A stretch of DNA of 64,000 nt from the NCBI GenBank assembly GCA_002917075.1, contig NTMA01000071.1, positions 145,463 through 209,462 of the forward strand, written 5' to 3'. A program made the translations under genes and the position numbers. Each line of letters begins with the position of its first letter. Positions within the stretch are counted from its first letter, which is position 1. Shown here piece after piece: positions 23,465 to 35,900 of this stretch. The stretch comes from Hawksworthiomyces lignivorus (lineage: Eukaryota; Ascomycota; Sordariomycetes; Ophiostomatales; Ophiostomataceae). The notes under the pieces are model-generated. The model worked only from the letters and a program-made list of their open reading frames with translations. It made no database searches and was not told the DNA's origin.

Positions 23465-26400
23465 ATGTCGCAACCAATTCCAGCGCCGCCAGGTGTGCCC
23501 GTGCTAGGCAACATCTGGGATATCGATGGGCAGGAGCCTGTGCAGTCATTTTATCATATGGCTGAAAAATATGGTCAGGAATTGTGTCCCTGGAATTCTC
23601 CTCTTCATCAAACGTGGTTGTCTCATATTGACTTTCTTAGGTGACATCTTTCGTTTCACCATCGTCGGTAGATCTAATATCGTAGTCTCAAGCAACGCCC
23701 TTGTCAACGAGTGCTGCGATGAGACTCGCTTCAGAAAGAACATCGGTGGCGTCCTGAATGTGTGCGCCCTCTACCGCCATATCTCAATACAGCCTTTGCT
23801 AACCTTGCTCGTAGGAAGTGCGGAATGGCGTCCATGATGGGCTTTTCACTGTGAGCTTCACCCTCTACTTTGCCACCATCCCGCCGCATTCTTCAGAAAG
23901 ACGATAATTTTTGTACTGATGTACCAAGTCATATGGCGAGAGCGAGCCCAACTGGGGCAAGGCCCATCGAGTGCTGACTCCGGCCTTCGGCCCCATCTCT
24001 ATCCGAAATATGTACGACGAGATGCACGACATCGCCTCACAGCTTACCCTCAAGTGGGCGCGTCTGGGTCCGACCGAGCCGATTATGGTGACTGACGACT
24101 TCACCCGCCTGACTCTCGATACCCTGGCTCTCTGTGCCATGGACTACCGCTTCAACAGCTTCTACAGCACCGAGATGCATCCGTTTATTAAAGCCATGGG
24201 CGGCTATCTTGTAGAATCTGGTTTGCGCAGCCGTCGGCCTCTGCCTTCCATCTTCTATAAGAAGGTCGACCAGCAGTATTGGGCCGACATTGGCGTTCTT
24301 CACGAGGTGTCCGATGGCGTTCTCAAGGCCCGCAAAGAACAGGACCCTCCCTCTGAGCGCAAAGACTTGCTTGCGGCCATGCTGCACGGTACAGATCCCC
24401 GTACAGGCGAGAAGCTGGATGACGCCACGATTACGAACAACCTGATCACATTTCTAATCGCCGGCCACGAGACGACATCTGGTCTTCTATCGTTTGCATT
24501 CTACCAGCTTCTGCACCATCCAGAGGCCTACCGCCTCGCTCAGCAGGAAGTCGATGAAGTCGTCGGCACCGGCCCCATTACCGTCGACCACTTGTCCAAG
24601 TTGAAGTACATCGCTGCCGTTCTGCGCGAAACTCTACGGGTCACCCCGACCATTCCAGTCATATCGGTGGCAGCTATCAAAGACGAGTTCCTAGACGGCG
24701 GCAAATACTTTGTGCCTGCGGGCGAGAATATTTCGCTGCTGCTCATGCGCTCCCAACACGACCCGGCTGTATTCGGCGATGACGCCACCGAATTCAAGCC
24801 CGAGCGTATGCTTGATGAGAACTTTGCGCGGCTCACCAAGGAGCACCCTAACTGCTGGAAGCCCTTTGGCAACGGAGCCCGCGCCTGCATCGGTCGTCCA
24901 TTTGCCTGGCAAGAGGCTCTTCTGGTCATGGCCATGCTGCTGCAAAACTTCAACTTCCGCTTCGACGACCCCAGCTACCAGCTTCATCTTAAGGAAACGC
25001 TAACCCTGAAGCCCAAGGACTTCTACATGCGGGCCCACCTGCGCGAGGGCCTGACGCCGACCATCCTGGAGCACCGGCTGGCCGGTAACCAGACCGTCAC
25101 CGTAGGCGACGTCAAGAAGACCGCGGCAGCTGGCGCTTCTGGCGCTGCTGCTGCTGCCGCTCCGGCTGCCCAGGGCAAGCCCCTCAATATTTACTACGGC
25201 TCCAACAGCGGAACCTGTGAGGCCATGGCCAACCGCGTGGCCGCGGATGCGCCTAGCCACGGCTTCCGCGCCGACGTCATTGCGCCGCTAGACGCCACCA
25301 ACCAGACGCTTCCCACCGACCGGCCGATTGTTATCGTCACGGCATCGTACGAGGGCGAACCGCCCGACAACGCCAGCCACTTTGTCACCTGGCTAAAGAA
25401 CCTCAAGGCCGACGACGGCGCCAAGGGCGTCGCGTATGCCGTCTTCGGCTGCGGCCACCACGACTGGGCCCAGACGTTCCACAAGATCCCGAAGCTGGTC
25501 GACACACAGCTGGCGGCCTGCGGCGCCGAGCGCCTGGCCCCAATCGGCACGACCGACGCCGCCGAGGGCAACATGTTTGAGGACTTTGAGGCGTGGGAAG
25601 ACGGCGTGCTGTTCCCGGCCCTCGCAGCGCGGTATGGTACGGGCGCGCAGGGCGCAAGCAGTGGCGAGGGCGGAGCCGAGGGCGAGAGTGTCACCCTTGG
25701 CGGGCTCACCATCGACATCACGACGCCGCGCACGTCGGCCCTGCGCCAGGACGTGCGGGAAGCGCTGGTCGTGAAGTCGGAGCAGCTGGTGACCACCGAC
25801 GAGGCCAACGGCGTGACCGCCAAGCACCACCTCGAGATCCAGCTGCCTAGTGACATGAGCTACAAGTCCGGCGACTACGTGGCCGTGCTGCCGTTCAACA
25901 ACCGGTCCGCCATCGAGCGGGCGCTGCGGCGCTTCCACCTGCCCTGGGACGCGCACATCACGGTGCGCACGGCCGACGGCAGCAGCACCAGCACGCAGAC
26001 CAGCCTGCCCATCAACACGCCCATACCTGCCTTCGGCGTGCTGGGCGCCTACGTCGAGCTGAGCCAGCCGGCCACGAAGAGGGTGAGTTTGTTTCTCTTC
26101 CTGATACTCCCATATCCGATCTTGCATTGCATTCTCTTTTCAATTTCTGCTCGTACTAACACTTACAGAACGTGCTAACGCTGGCGGAAGCGGCCAGCGA
26201 CAAGGACATCAAGACGCAGCTCCAAGCCTTAGCCGGCGATGCTTATGCTAGCGAGATTGGCGCCAAGAAGGTATCCATCTTGGACCTGCTTGACAGATTC
26301 CCGACGATCGAATTGCCGTTTGGCAGCTTCCTGGCAATTCTGCCGCCAATGCGCGTGCGCCAATAGTATGTCAAATGCCCGACACAGCGGTCTATTGTCT

Positions 26401-27126
26401 ATGATGCTCCCCTTATATGCCCTCTGCTAACTAGCAATCTCCAGCTCCATCTCGTCGTCTCCCCTCTGGAACCCGAGACATGTCACTCTCACCTACTCGG
26501 TACTGACTGCGCCGTCGCTGTCCGGCCAGGGCCTGCACGAGGGTGTCGCCTCTCACTATCTGTCCTCTGTCTCCGCCGGCGACACCGTGCACGTCGCCGT
26601 GCGGCCCAGCCACGTAGCGTTCCACCTGCCGCTCGACGCCGAGAACGTGCCCATCATCTGCGTTGCCGCCGGGACAGGCCTGGCCCCCTTCCGCGGCTTC
26701 GTGCAGGAGCGGGCCGCGCTGCTGGGCGCCGGCCGCCGCCTCGCGCCCGCGTTCCTGTTCTACGGCTGCCACAACGCCACTGACGACATGTACCGCGAGG
26801 AATTCGACCGGTGGTCGGCCATGGGCGCCGTGACCGTGCGGCGCGCCTACAGCCGACAGGATCCCGAGAATCCCTCTGCGCAGGCCGGCCGCCACGTGCA
26901 GGACTGCCTGTACGAAAACAAGGCAGACCTGACGGAGCTGTGGGGCAAGGGGGCACGCATCTATGTGTGCGGATCGCGGCAGCTGGGCGAGGGCGTCAAG
27001 CAGACGCTGCTGCGGGTCCGGAAGGAGTGGGTAGAGTCGGCGGGCAAGACCGAGACCGACGAGGAGGCCGCGCAGTGGTTTGCCAGCATCCGCAACGAGC
27101 GGTATGCGACGGACGTTTTTGATTAA
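23465..27126 (+). CDS. Self-sufficient fatty-acid hydroxylase, P450-reductase fusion (CYP505/P450foxy type)
   Basis: It hydroxylates fatty acids near the omega end using NADPH, with heme and flavin domains in one chain. Six exons: 23465-23573, 23641-23759, 23815-23850, 23929-26082, 26169-26365 and 26445-27126; 1,098 residues against 1,066 for P450foxy. All junctions keep frame and restore conserved text (KYGDIFRF, NEVRNGVHDGLFT, YGESEPNWGKAHRVLTPAFG). P450 part: AGHETT in helix I (266-271), ExxR (322-325), heme loop FGNGARACIGRP with Cys408. An Ala-rich linker leads to the FMN domain (NIYYGSNSGTCEA, about 507). The FAD motif RQYSISSSP spans the last intron (about 870), and the NADPH motif VAAGTGLAPFRGF is near 945. 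The end is typical of the reductase. There is no membrane anchor, as expected for this soluble family. It is intact and is tail to tail with PSF2, 181 bases apart. Confidence 0.95.
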
Positions 27127-27307
27127 GGCTCGGTGGCCGCCAGGTCGCGCGAGAAGCGAAAGAGTGCGCGTGCGCACCCTCCCCAAGATAGATCGCCGGT
27201 GCTTTTTTTGTGTCCTTTATGTTGCGCAGCGAAAAAAAAGCTTCCTTTTCTAGTGTGCCGCGTATAAAATGATCTTCTCCTTCTCCTTTTTCTCCCACTC
27301 TGCTGTG

Positions 27308-28334
27308 CTATATGCCCATATCTTCGTCGCTGTCGTCGTCGTAGCCGGCGCCGTCGCCTCCGCCGTAGCCGCCAGCCTCTTCCTCGTCGCGTCGGCTGGC
27401 CTCGGCCGCCGCGCCCAGCCGCCGCACGCCGTCGTGCACGGCCGTCACGAGCCCGCGCGCCTCGGCCAGCTCCATGGCCCCGATGCCGCGCAGGTTGACG
27501 ACGGCGGGGGCGGCCCCGCCGCCAGCGCCGCCGCCGCCAGCGCCTACGCCTACGCCCCTGGCGAGCTGGCGCACCTTGGCGGCGCGGGCCTCGGCCAGGT
27601 CGCGCAGCAGAGCGCGCACCTCGCCGGCGGGGGCGGGCATGTCGTCGGGGGCATGGGCCAGCAGGATCTCGGCCAGCTCGAACCAGTGGTAGGGCAGGAA
27701 GCCGGCGGGGGCCTCGGCGGTGCACGAGGGCAAGAAGGGCGGCGACAGCGGCACGGGCCCGCCGAACAGGCCGTGCTCGTCCGCGACGGTCCGGCGGTAG
27801 GCCGCGCCCGTGCGACCGTCGCCGCGGACCGGCGCGGGCGGCGGCGGCGTGAAGGGCACGAGGCCGCTGCCGTCAACGGCCGCGCCTGCGCTGTTAGCGA
27901 CGCCGTTGCCGAGGATGTTGTTGTTGTTGCTGCTGCCGTTTCCGTCCACGGCGCCGCTGCCACCCTCGCCTCGCGTCTCGAGCATGACCAGCTCCTGCAG
28001 GCTGGCCGGGTGTAGCCAGGGCGGGGCGACGATGCTGGCGCGGCGCTGGCGTTTCAGCAGGAGCGCGAGCCAGAGGGGGAGGACGGCGCGGTGCGGGGGC
28101 CGCAAGGCGGGGGTGTCACCCTATAGAAAAGCAAAAGAGAGAGCAATCAGTTTCCGGAATGCGCACAGCAGAAATATAAGAGCTGAAGAGATGTGCTGCG
28201 GATCAAGTAGAGAAACCTACGCCGAGGAGATGAATTGGCTCGAGACGCTGCCGCGGAACGACAGTGACCAGCTCCATCTCGCAGAGAAATGCTGCCTCAG
28301 CAGGCAAGATACCTGGTGGGAGAGGAAGGGCCAT
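27308..28334 (-). CDS. PSF2: GINS complex subunit Psf2
   Basis: A subunit of the GINS tetramer (Sld5-Psf1-Psf2-Psf3) that joins Cdc45 and MCM in the replicative helicase. Exons are 28334-28221 and 28120-27308, with a 100-bp intron in phase 0; 308 residues. The start at 28334 gives the conserved opening ([20 protein letters not shown], then [20 protein letters not shown] across the splice), followed by [20 protein letters not shown] and the [14 protein letters not shown] helix. The A-domain continues in [18 protein letters not shown] and [20 protein letters not shown]. It is larger than yeast Psf2 (213 residues) because of a Gly/Asn/Pro-rich insert at about residues 90-145, a Gly-rich loop near 225 and an acidic tail ([10 protein letters not shown]). 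The core is clear, so the identity is firm. Confidence 0.93.
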
Positions 28335-28721
28335 ACTGAGAGACTGTCTCTGCACAGGAAGAGGTAAGATCAAATGCCCAATGGCGAAATGAACGGAAGG
28401 CTGCGATATCGAATGTTGCCGTGGGCCTCTGAGAGAAGCGAAAGCAAACCGCAAGAAACGCCGCGACGCGTTTGGCGCGTGTTGGCGCTGCCCCGCGGTG
28501 ATTCGCTTGGTGGGGCGCACCAAGTCTTCTCTAATCTTCTAGGCTGACCCTTCTTCTCTCGTTTCCGGCAGCACATCCTCGGCCTCTTCTGTATCCGTAT
28601 TTCATTGCGTCCGCTGAGTTTGTATTGAACACTAATATGTACAAATTTAAATCTGTTTAGCTAAGTTAAACAGCTAATCAGTTTTAAATAGCAACCAGAG
28701 AGATATTTCCTTTATAATCCT
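28335..28721. other. Intergenic region between PSF2 and the NLR
   Basis: Contains the PSF2 upstream region and the NLR 3' flank, AT-rich near the NLR stop. No gene was seen. Confidence 0.55.
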
Positions 28722-31700
28722 TCACAAATAAAAGACTCCAGGCTTAAGAAGCTGTTGCGTTACACCATGGTAATGTCTCAGAGAAGCGTAGTAAAGCGAT
28801 GTTCTGTCATATTGATCTCTTGCATTTGGATTTGCGCCAGCTTTAAGAAGCAGTTGTACCACAGCGTCGCGGCCTCCGAGAGATGCAAGGTGAAGCGGCG
28901 TCTGGCCAGTCCGAGATTTCGCATTTGGGTTTGCGCCAAGTTCAAGAAGCAATTGCACCATGGTGTCACGGCCTCTGAGAGAATTAAGATGAAGTAGCGT
29001 TTCGCCGGTATTATCTTCCGCATTTAGGTCTGCACCAGCGTCAAGGAGTTGCTGCACCACAACGTCGTGGCCATTATAAGAAGCATGGTGAAGCGGCGTT
29101 TCGCCAGCCTGATCCTTCGCATTTGAGTTTGAGCCAGCTTCAAGCAGTTGCTGCACCACATCTCCACAACCTTCATCAGAAGCATAGTGAAGCGGCGTTT
29201 TGCCTTCCAGGCATACCGCATTTGGGTTTGAGCCAACTTTAAGAAGAAGCCGTGTAGAGATCTTATCATTACGTTTAGAAGAATAATGAAGTGGCGTTTT
29301 GCCCAGAGAATCTTGCGTATCTGAGATTGCGCCAGCTTCAAGGAGTTGCCGCACCACAATGTCATGGCCATTGGATGAAGCAACGTAAAGTGGTGTTCTG
29401 CCGATCCTATACTGCGTATTTGGGTTCGCGCCGGCTTCGAGGAGTTGTTGCACTATAGTGCTATGGCCATTCTCGGAAGCAACGTAAAGTGGCGTTCTGC
29501 CAGTACCATCGTGCGCATCTACGTATGCGCCAGCTTTAAGGAGTTGTTGCGCAACATCGTTATGGCCATTCTCAGAAGCAATGAAAAGTGGTGTTCTATC
29601 GACAATATCTCGTGAATCCGGGTCTGTGCCAGCTTCAAGTAGCTGCTGCACCACCACGTCGTAGCCTCGTTCAGAAGCATAGGAAATTGGTGTTCCACCG
29701 CTGGAGCTGTACTCGATATTTGCATTGACGCCGGCTTCAAGAAGCCGCCGGATCACAGTGCCAAGCCCCAACTGGGCCGCAACAATGCACGGGCTGGGAC
29801 TCCTTCCACTACCCATTTCTAGGATTTGATGTACTTCATACCATCCCGACGAAGGTGGCGGCTGTGAATTGCACAAGGATAACGCCTTGTTGGTTGTCCA
29901 ATCCGCAAGCTCCGCCTCACTCTCTCGAAAGTGATGAGCCCAGAAGTGCGAAGCGTAACGCAAAAATACGCGCTTGCTGTAGTATCGCCTTATTATCTCA
30001 TACATATGATAATATCGGTTATTCATGAATTTTTCACGTAGGCTTGCGAGGTCGTGGTCCAATAGCGAGAGACGCAACATGCATATTTCTGCAAGTACAC
30101 GATTGGACTCTTTTGGATGAAGCGAAAACTTCCAGCGTAGTGTCATGCCGCAGTCATTGAGCGATGTAATTGGCACCGGTGGCAGGTGAGGAACCAGAAA
30201 TTCACGGGCAGTTTGATGAAGGAGGAAGATTCTCGAATCAACTACAACCACAAAGAGGCCACAGAGTTCCCTAATTACATGGCGGAATCGAGCCTCAGGT
30301 CCCAGTCCCAAATCGCTAAATCGTACATGGTCTCTTCTTATGGCGAGTGCCACAGCCATCTCATTTAGTGTAAGTGGCCTTGCTGCTGCCACCACGATAT
30401 GAAGAAGCTTTTTGGCCAAGATAGGGTCTCGACTCTTCGATAAGATTCTGTCGTATGCTTCGTCAACCGTTTTAGGAAGGCTGCGGACTGCTGATCGAAT
30501 GTTGTCCTTTGTTAGAAAGACAGCGCTCTGTTCTATCTCTTCCACAACAAGATAGACCCAGAGATAAGTACGATGTGGTATCCGGGTCAGTTCTTCTTCT
30601 AAAATATTGTGTTCTTCTTCACAAAGACCATGCTCTGTGCTGATTTCTTTTGCTCTGCCTTTGGTAACTATGTTAATCTCATGAGAAATCTTGTTGACTT
30701 CTTCCTCATTTTCTCCACTGAGATGGATCGTAGGCAGCTTGTCCTCTAGATGTTGAAAGCGCCTCTTGATATTCATGTATGGGCGACTTGTCAAGAGAAA
30801 TTTTATCATTGGAACGCGCGCTGCTGCGGCCGAGTATATCTCGCTAATAGCATCAATGAGCTGGTTCCGTCCGATCTCGTCGCATTCATCCAAGGCGTCC
30901 AGAACACATATGAGTCTATGCCCGGCAAGGCTGGACGCAGCCGAAATAAAAATATTCCAAAGTCCGGAGAACGACGATAAGAGCTTCTCTCCATCTTCTT
31001 CGAATCGTTTGAGGATCTGGTCCGAGAAAGATCCACGGTGTTGCATAAAAAGCTGACGTAGGATACAACAGAGGGCAATGGTTGGTGATTTCTGGTCTCC
31101 GAAATCGTCTTTAAAAAAGAAGTAGCAGGTCGTACTTGACGTTGTGCTCGGTAAAACCTCATCCACCAGGTACTTTGCTAGCACAGACTTCCCGCTGCCT
31201 GGGTCAGCCGAGACCCAGAGCAAGCTGGACTCATTGCTCTGTTGCCAATTCTGGTAGATTGGATGGCTCGTAAACCACTCGCATGTCCCTTCGACACGTA
31301 CTGGATTTCGGTCTTTGCGGTCGCTATATGGACAGGCGTACAACTTTCGCAGCCATTCTGTAGACACTTAGTGAGAGGAACCACGGCTCACACCTCAAGT
31401 CTTACCAAAAAAAAAAAAAAAAAAAACATACCTAAAAGTTTCGGTTCACTAGTAGTCTCTTTCCGACGATTCCGCGCCTCGCCTATCTCTTTCGTGAGCC
31501 GGAAGACTGCGCTTTCCTTCCCTTCGCCGTAGATAGGCGGCATGAAGACACCAAAGATGCCGAGCAGACAGTACACCTCATCTTCTTCGCGTGTCGTCTG
31601 GCGTCCCTTGGCCCATGCAAACCGCTCCTCATCGCTGAACTGAGAAAGGGCGGTGCCCTGGAGCGCCAGAATGGGTATCGCTGTGATTTCATGGATTTGA

Positions 31701-32179
31701 CGCTCTAGAGTTCTCTTATCGCCAAGTCGCTTGCACTCCTTTGTGAAAAATTCGACTGACGCCGGGGCGAGAAGCTCTTGCAGCGTCCAGCCTCTGGTGA
31801 ACCATCTACTCGCCCGAAACGCCGGTTCCCATGCGGCGACAGATACGTCGGATAGGTACACATAGCATCGAGCTGCGCCACGATACCATCGAAACATGGA
31901 GTTGATCGCTTCATTGAGTTCTGCGCTGTCTGCTTTATTGATGCAGCAGGTATCTACCCAAAAGTGGCGTAGGCCATCGCGTCTTGTCTCTTCTGTGCAG
32001 AACTTGATTTTGCTGTAGCCGGCTTTGCCCTTCCAGGCGCCGCTCGTCCAGTCACCGAATGTGACCTCTCCAGGACCCCATGTATGCGATAATATCGCGT
32101 AGGGGGGAATCTTAGCACTGCCGACGAGGTCTTCCGTCAAGTGGAGCTCGCCGTTGTCGTCACATTCCAAAAGCCGCAT
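28722..32179 (-). CDS. HET-NACHT-ankyrin NLR-like protein (fungal STAND receptor)
   Basis: A putative allorecognition or immune receptor; fungal HET-NACHT proteins such as Het-E trigger cell death on incompatibility. Exon 1 is 32179-31432 and exon 2 starts at 31357 (TACAG) or, in the same frame, 31366 (CTAAG); 1,127 or 1,130 residues. Exon 1 is the HET domain (IPPYAILSHTWG from about 24; WFTRGWTLQELLAP). Exon 2 holds the NACHT ATPase with Walker A ADPGSGKS (about 300-307) and Walker B LICVLDALDE (about 398-407). A winged-helix-like segment follows (KTVDEAYDRIL, then ARPLTLNEMAVALAI), and about ten 33-residue ankyrin repeats run from about 775 to the end (GRTPLYVASENGH type). All key motifs look intact. 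Base composition is clearly lower in GC than the flanking genes. The ligand is unknown. Confidence 0.9.
28730..29790 (-). repeat. Ankyrin-coding tandem repeats, about 99-bp period
   Basis: The 3' third of the NLR gene is about ten 99-bp units, each encoding one ankyrin repeat (G-x-TPLH/Y-x-AS...LLEAGA). Units are similar but not identical; the units around 29340-29600 share the most. Confidence 0.85.
31407..31426 (+). repeat. 20-base A homopolymer in the NLR intron
   Basis: On the coding strand it is T20, starting just after the GTATG donor and followed by a second donor-like GGTAAGA. Homopolymers of this length are prone to length change and to sequencing error. Confidence 0.9.
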
Positions 32180-32998
32180 CGTTCAAGATATAGCCAGCCA
32201 GATGAGAATCTCAAAAATAGACCTGTCCTTTGGGATGTGAGAGTGAGGCTGAGTGAACAAGACGAGCCCCGCGTAATGGATCCAGTAAATTGTAATATTT
32301 GATGCTGTTGCCCAGTTCTACGTCCAATTGAAGGCCGCTGCACACAAGGCAACCAAAGCAGGGCTTCCAATCCTTCTACGACCTTATTATCCAACGGGAA
32401 ACCAGTATTGCTTCAGCTGTGTGTCCGTGCTTTAATTAGTTTTATCCTGATAGTTTATAAATGATGTACACTATTGAACTTCCTTTTTTTGATAAAGAGT
32501 TCTTCTTTGCCTTCTCCCACAGGGAGAGCTAAGAATGGTGTCGGAGGGTGTACATCTATTGTTGGCGTGATTTAAATGTAGTGACAGCTCCGTCTGTCTC
32601 TAATTACATAGCGACAGGTTCATTCTCAAGTCGTACAGTGGCCAATTTCCATTTTGGTAAATCGTCACAATAAATCCACTTGAAAGGGTATTCGCTATCA
32701 TTATGAATTACGTTCAATCATACAAAACGGGGTATGTGTGTGGTCTCAAGAGATGGAAACCGTATCGACCGAGCCCTGACTCCATATTGAATTTTCCCAA
32801 TTTTCCCAGAAGCGTAACTGTGAAGTTGACCGTCTTAAAAGCTGCTTTCCTTCCAATCCGTGTTCTCCTTGTTTTGCGCCGCAACCGTGCTATCTAGAGG
32901 ACACATGCCCAACAACTCCTGTCGCTTGTCGTCTTCTTCTGAGTAAATTCGCAAAAAATGACCCGTTGGCTTCCTACCACCTTCCTCTCTGTCCTTCA
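32180..32998. other. NLR upstream region / 3' flank of the regulator
   Basis: AT-rich, with no convincing open frame. It includes the NLR promoter side (just above 32179) and the end of the zinc-cluster gene. Confidence 0.55.
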
Positions 32999-35900
32999 TC
33001 ATCCATCCCAGCGGACCGTCGAGGTAACCTTTTCAAACTTGCCCGTCGTCTTGTTCTTGACCCAAGCCGTCATCTGGACCTCTGGCTTCGTCTCGTCAAA
33101 GATTGCTTCGCGCTGGCGCAGCCGCAGCCACCTAAGAAAAGCAAGAAGTTAGCAAAATGCCATTGATGTATCAACACATGAAGAGAACGTACTGCTCGTA
33201 GAGTGTCCCCTCAGTCTCGTTCTCCTGCTCCACCACGCGGTTCCAGTCGGCGATCGCCCACAGGATCTTGCTGTCCCAAAAGCCGTCGCGCCGCGGATAC
33301 ATGGCCAGCAACTTGATGGCCTCGTCGCGCACGGCCTCCTCGCGGCACTTGCACGAGACCACAAACAGGGCCATGGTGGGGCCGTTGTCCATAGTGAAGA
33401 GCTCGCTGCCTACGGACGGGGGGCTGCCGTCGGAAGCCGAGGAGGCCGAAGAAGAGGAAGCGGAAGCGGCGCCGACGCCGCCAAAGGGCAGCCAGGCGTA
33501 GCGGGGCTGCTTGGGCAGGATGGTGCCGGCCAGACGGATGAGCTCGCGGAACTGGGGCGTCAGCTGGTACATGGCCTCGTAGTCGGAGTAGACGAGCGAG
33601 CGCACACCGATCCAGGCCAGCAGGTACTGGACGCGCAGGCTGGCGGCGCGCAGGTAGGCGTGCTCGCTGGCGCGGCGGCCGCGGCGCGTGGCGTCGTAGA
33701 GGGGCGCAAAGGCGGCGTGCCAGCGGCCGAGGCAGTGCAGGTACTCGCGCTGGATCTCGCGGGCGCCGGGCACGTCGCAGATGTCGAGCATCTGGCCGAC
33801 GGCGGCGGCGCGCGCGGCCGCGTCCGGGTGCGCGTCCATGTAGCGCTGCAGCGCGGCCACCATGTAGCGCGGGAACTGCAGGATCCAGTGCTGCACCAGG
33901 TCCCACCAGCGGCGGGCGTCGTCGAGCGTGTCAAAGGCCGCCGGGATGGTCGCCGGGTTGAGCGCGTCCAGCGCCTGGAACTGGATGTCCGCCGGCCGCG
34001 TGCGCCGCAGCCGGAACACGCCCAGCGACCACGCCTGGAAGTCCAGCCGCCGGAACACCTGCATCACCTCGTCCTCCAGCACGTACGGCGCCGGCGACTG
34101 CGTCAGCACCCGCGTCAGCGAGTCCGACGGCCGCGGGCTGTCCGTCGACAGCCGCAGCTGCTGGTCGCGCTGCCGCTGCCTCTGCCGCTGGCGCTGGCGC
34201 TCCCGCTCCGCCTCCTCCTGCTGCCGCTGCCGCCGCCGCTGCTCTTGTTCTTGGTTCTGCTCTTGCTCCCGCTCCTGCTCCTGCTCGTGCAGCTGGTGCT
34301 GCTCGTTCTGCTGCTGCTGCGTGCCCGTCAGGGACCGCCGCGGCACGTGCTGTGCCACGAACCGGTCCACGATCCGCAGCCCGTGCGTGATGTGCCACAG
34401 CGCCCCCTCCCGGTTGCCCTGCAGTGCCTCGAAGCACACAAACAGCAGGCACGCCAGCACCGCCGCCCGCTCTTTGGCGCTGTCCTTGGCCAGCTCGCTC
34501 CCGCCGTACTCCTGCCGCCGCCAGTCGTCGCCACCCGCGCCAACAATACTGCTAAACTGGCTCGCCGGTGACGGCGGCGACGGCGGCGACGATGGCGACT
34601 GCCGTGACTGCCGCGACTGCTGCGCTCCGCTGCCGCTCAGCCGCAGCAGCTGCAGCGCGTGACCGTAGTAGACCAGCGCGTTTCGGTAGTGGGGCACCAC
34701 GCTGTTCGCCACGTGGTGGTACGAGCGGCCCAGCAGGGCGGGCGCCATAGCCTGGGCCATGGCGCCGATGGCGATGGCCGCGAACCGCACGGCCGGCTCG
34801 TCGCGGCACAGCTGCGGGATCGTGCTCGTCCACAGGTGCGACTGAAACCAGCCGCCGCCCAGGTTGGGCGCCAGCGTCAGCCAGCTGTCAAAGTACGCCT
34901 TCTCCCACTGGCTGGCGAACATGACGCTGTTGTAGTTGGGCTCCAGCAGGAAGTCGCCCGGCATGCCACTCACGCCGTTGGCGGCCCGGCTGCCGCCGAA
35001 TACAATCGTCTGGATTCTCTCGTAGTCTGTCTCGTCGTCGTTGTCGTCGCCAAAGTCATGCTCTTCCTTCTTGAACACCACAGCCTGCCCCGCAGCGCCG
35101 CTCGGCGGTAGTGGGGCCGCGGGTCTCGGAACATAAGGATCCACCGTCCAGGTCCACCGCGCATCCAGTTCCGGGTCCTGGCTTGGTTCACGCTTCACAA
35201 TGACAGTGGCCGCAGACAGATCCGTGGAGAGCTCTGAGGCCGAGATGTCCGACGACGGCGTCGTGCGCCGCGACCCCTGCGTGTCGGACGAAGACGACGC
35301 CGATGGCGCCCGGTGCTTGTTACCCACCAGGAACTTTTTGCTGTCGTCGCTGCTCACTGTCCTTGAGGTTGTCGGCGTTGGCGGCAGTGACATTGCCGAG
35401 GACGCCGACGCTGCCGCCGCCGACTCCGTTAGCGTGGCATCATACCCCTCACAGAAGCCTTGCCATTTGATACACCGATTGCACGACGGCTTAGCCTCGT
35501 CGCACTTTACATGTCGTCTCCTGAACACAGGTGGTCAGCCAATGAAGCAAACAAAAAACAAAGACGAACGTCTCAATGATCTAAATTAACACTGAGTTGG
35601 AGAGCCAAGAAGGCCGGCGATTTTCTTTTTTTTGTCAAGACTCACTTGCCTACATCCAGTTAGTTATTCATTCAGCCTTACGTGCCGGACTAAGAAGATG
35701 AAAAGTGCACTCGAGACCAAGATAAAGACAAAGAACCTCAAAGGAAATAGTTACGGCAATTGAAATAGATTGGAATTTGTTTTTAAAGAAATAAAATAAA
35801 AAATAGTCTAGAACTCTCCCTAAAAAAAAAAGGACCATACTTACAAGTTTTGCAGCCGGTCCGCACTTTGGGGACGCTGGCGCGGGTGGCCCGCGGGCGA

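Noticed and set aside
33660..34571. Leucine-rich plus-strand open frame
   Set aside because: Product of the CTG/CTC repeat tract antisense to the zinc-cluster regulator.
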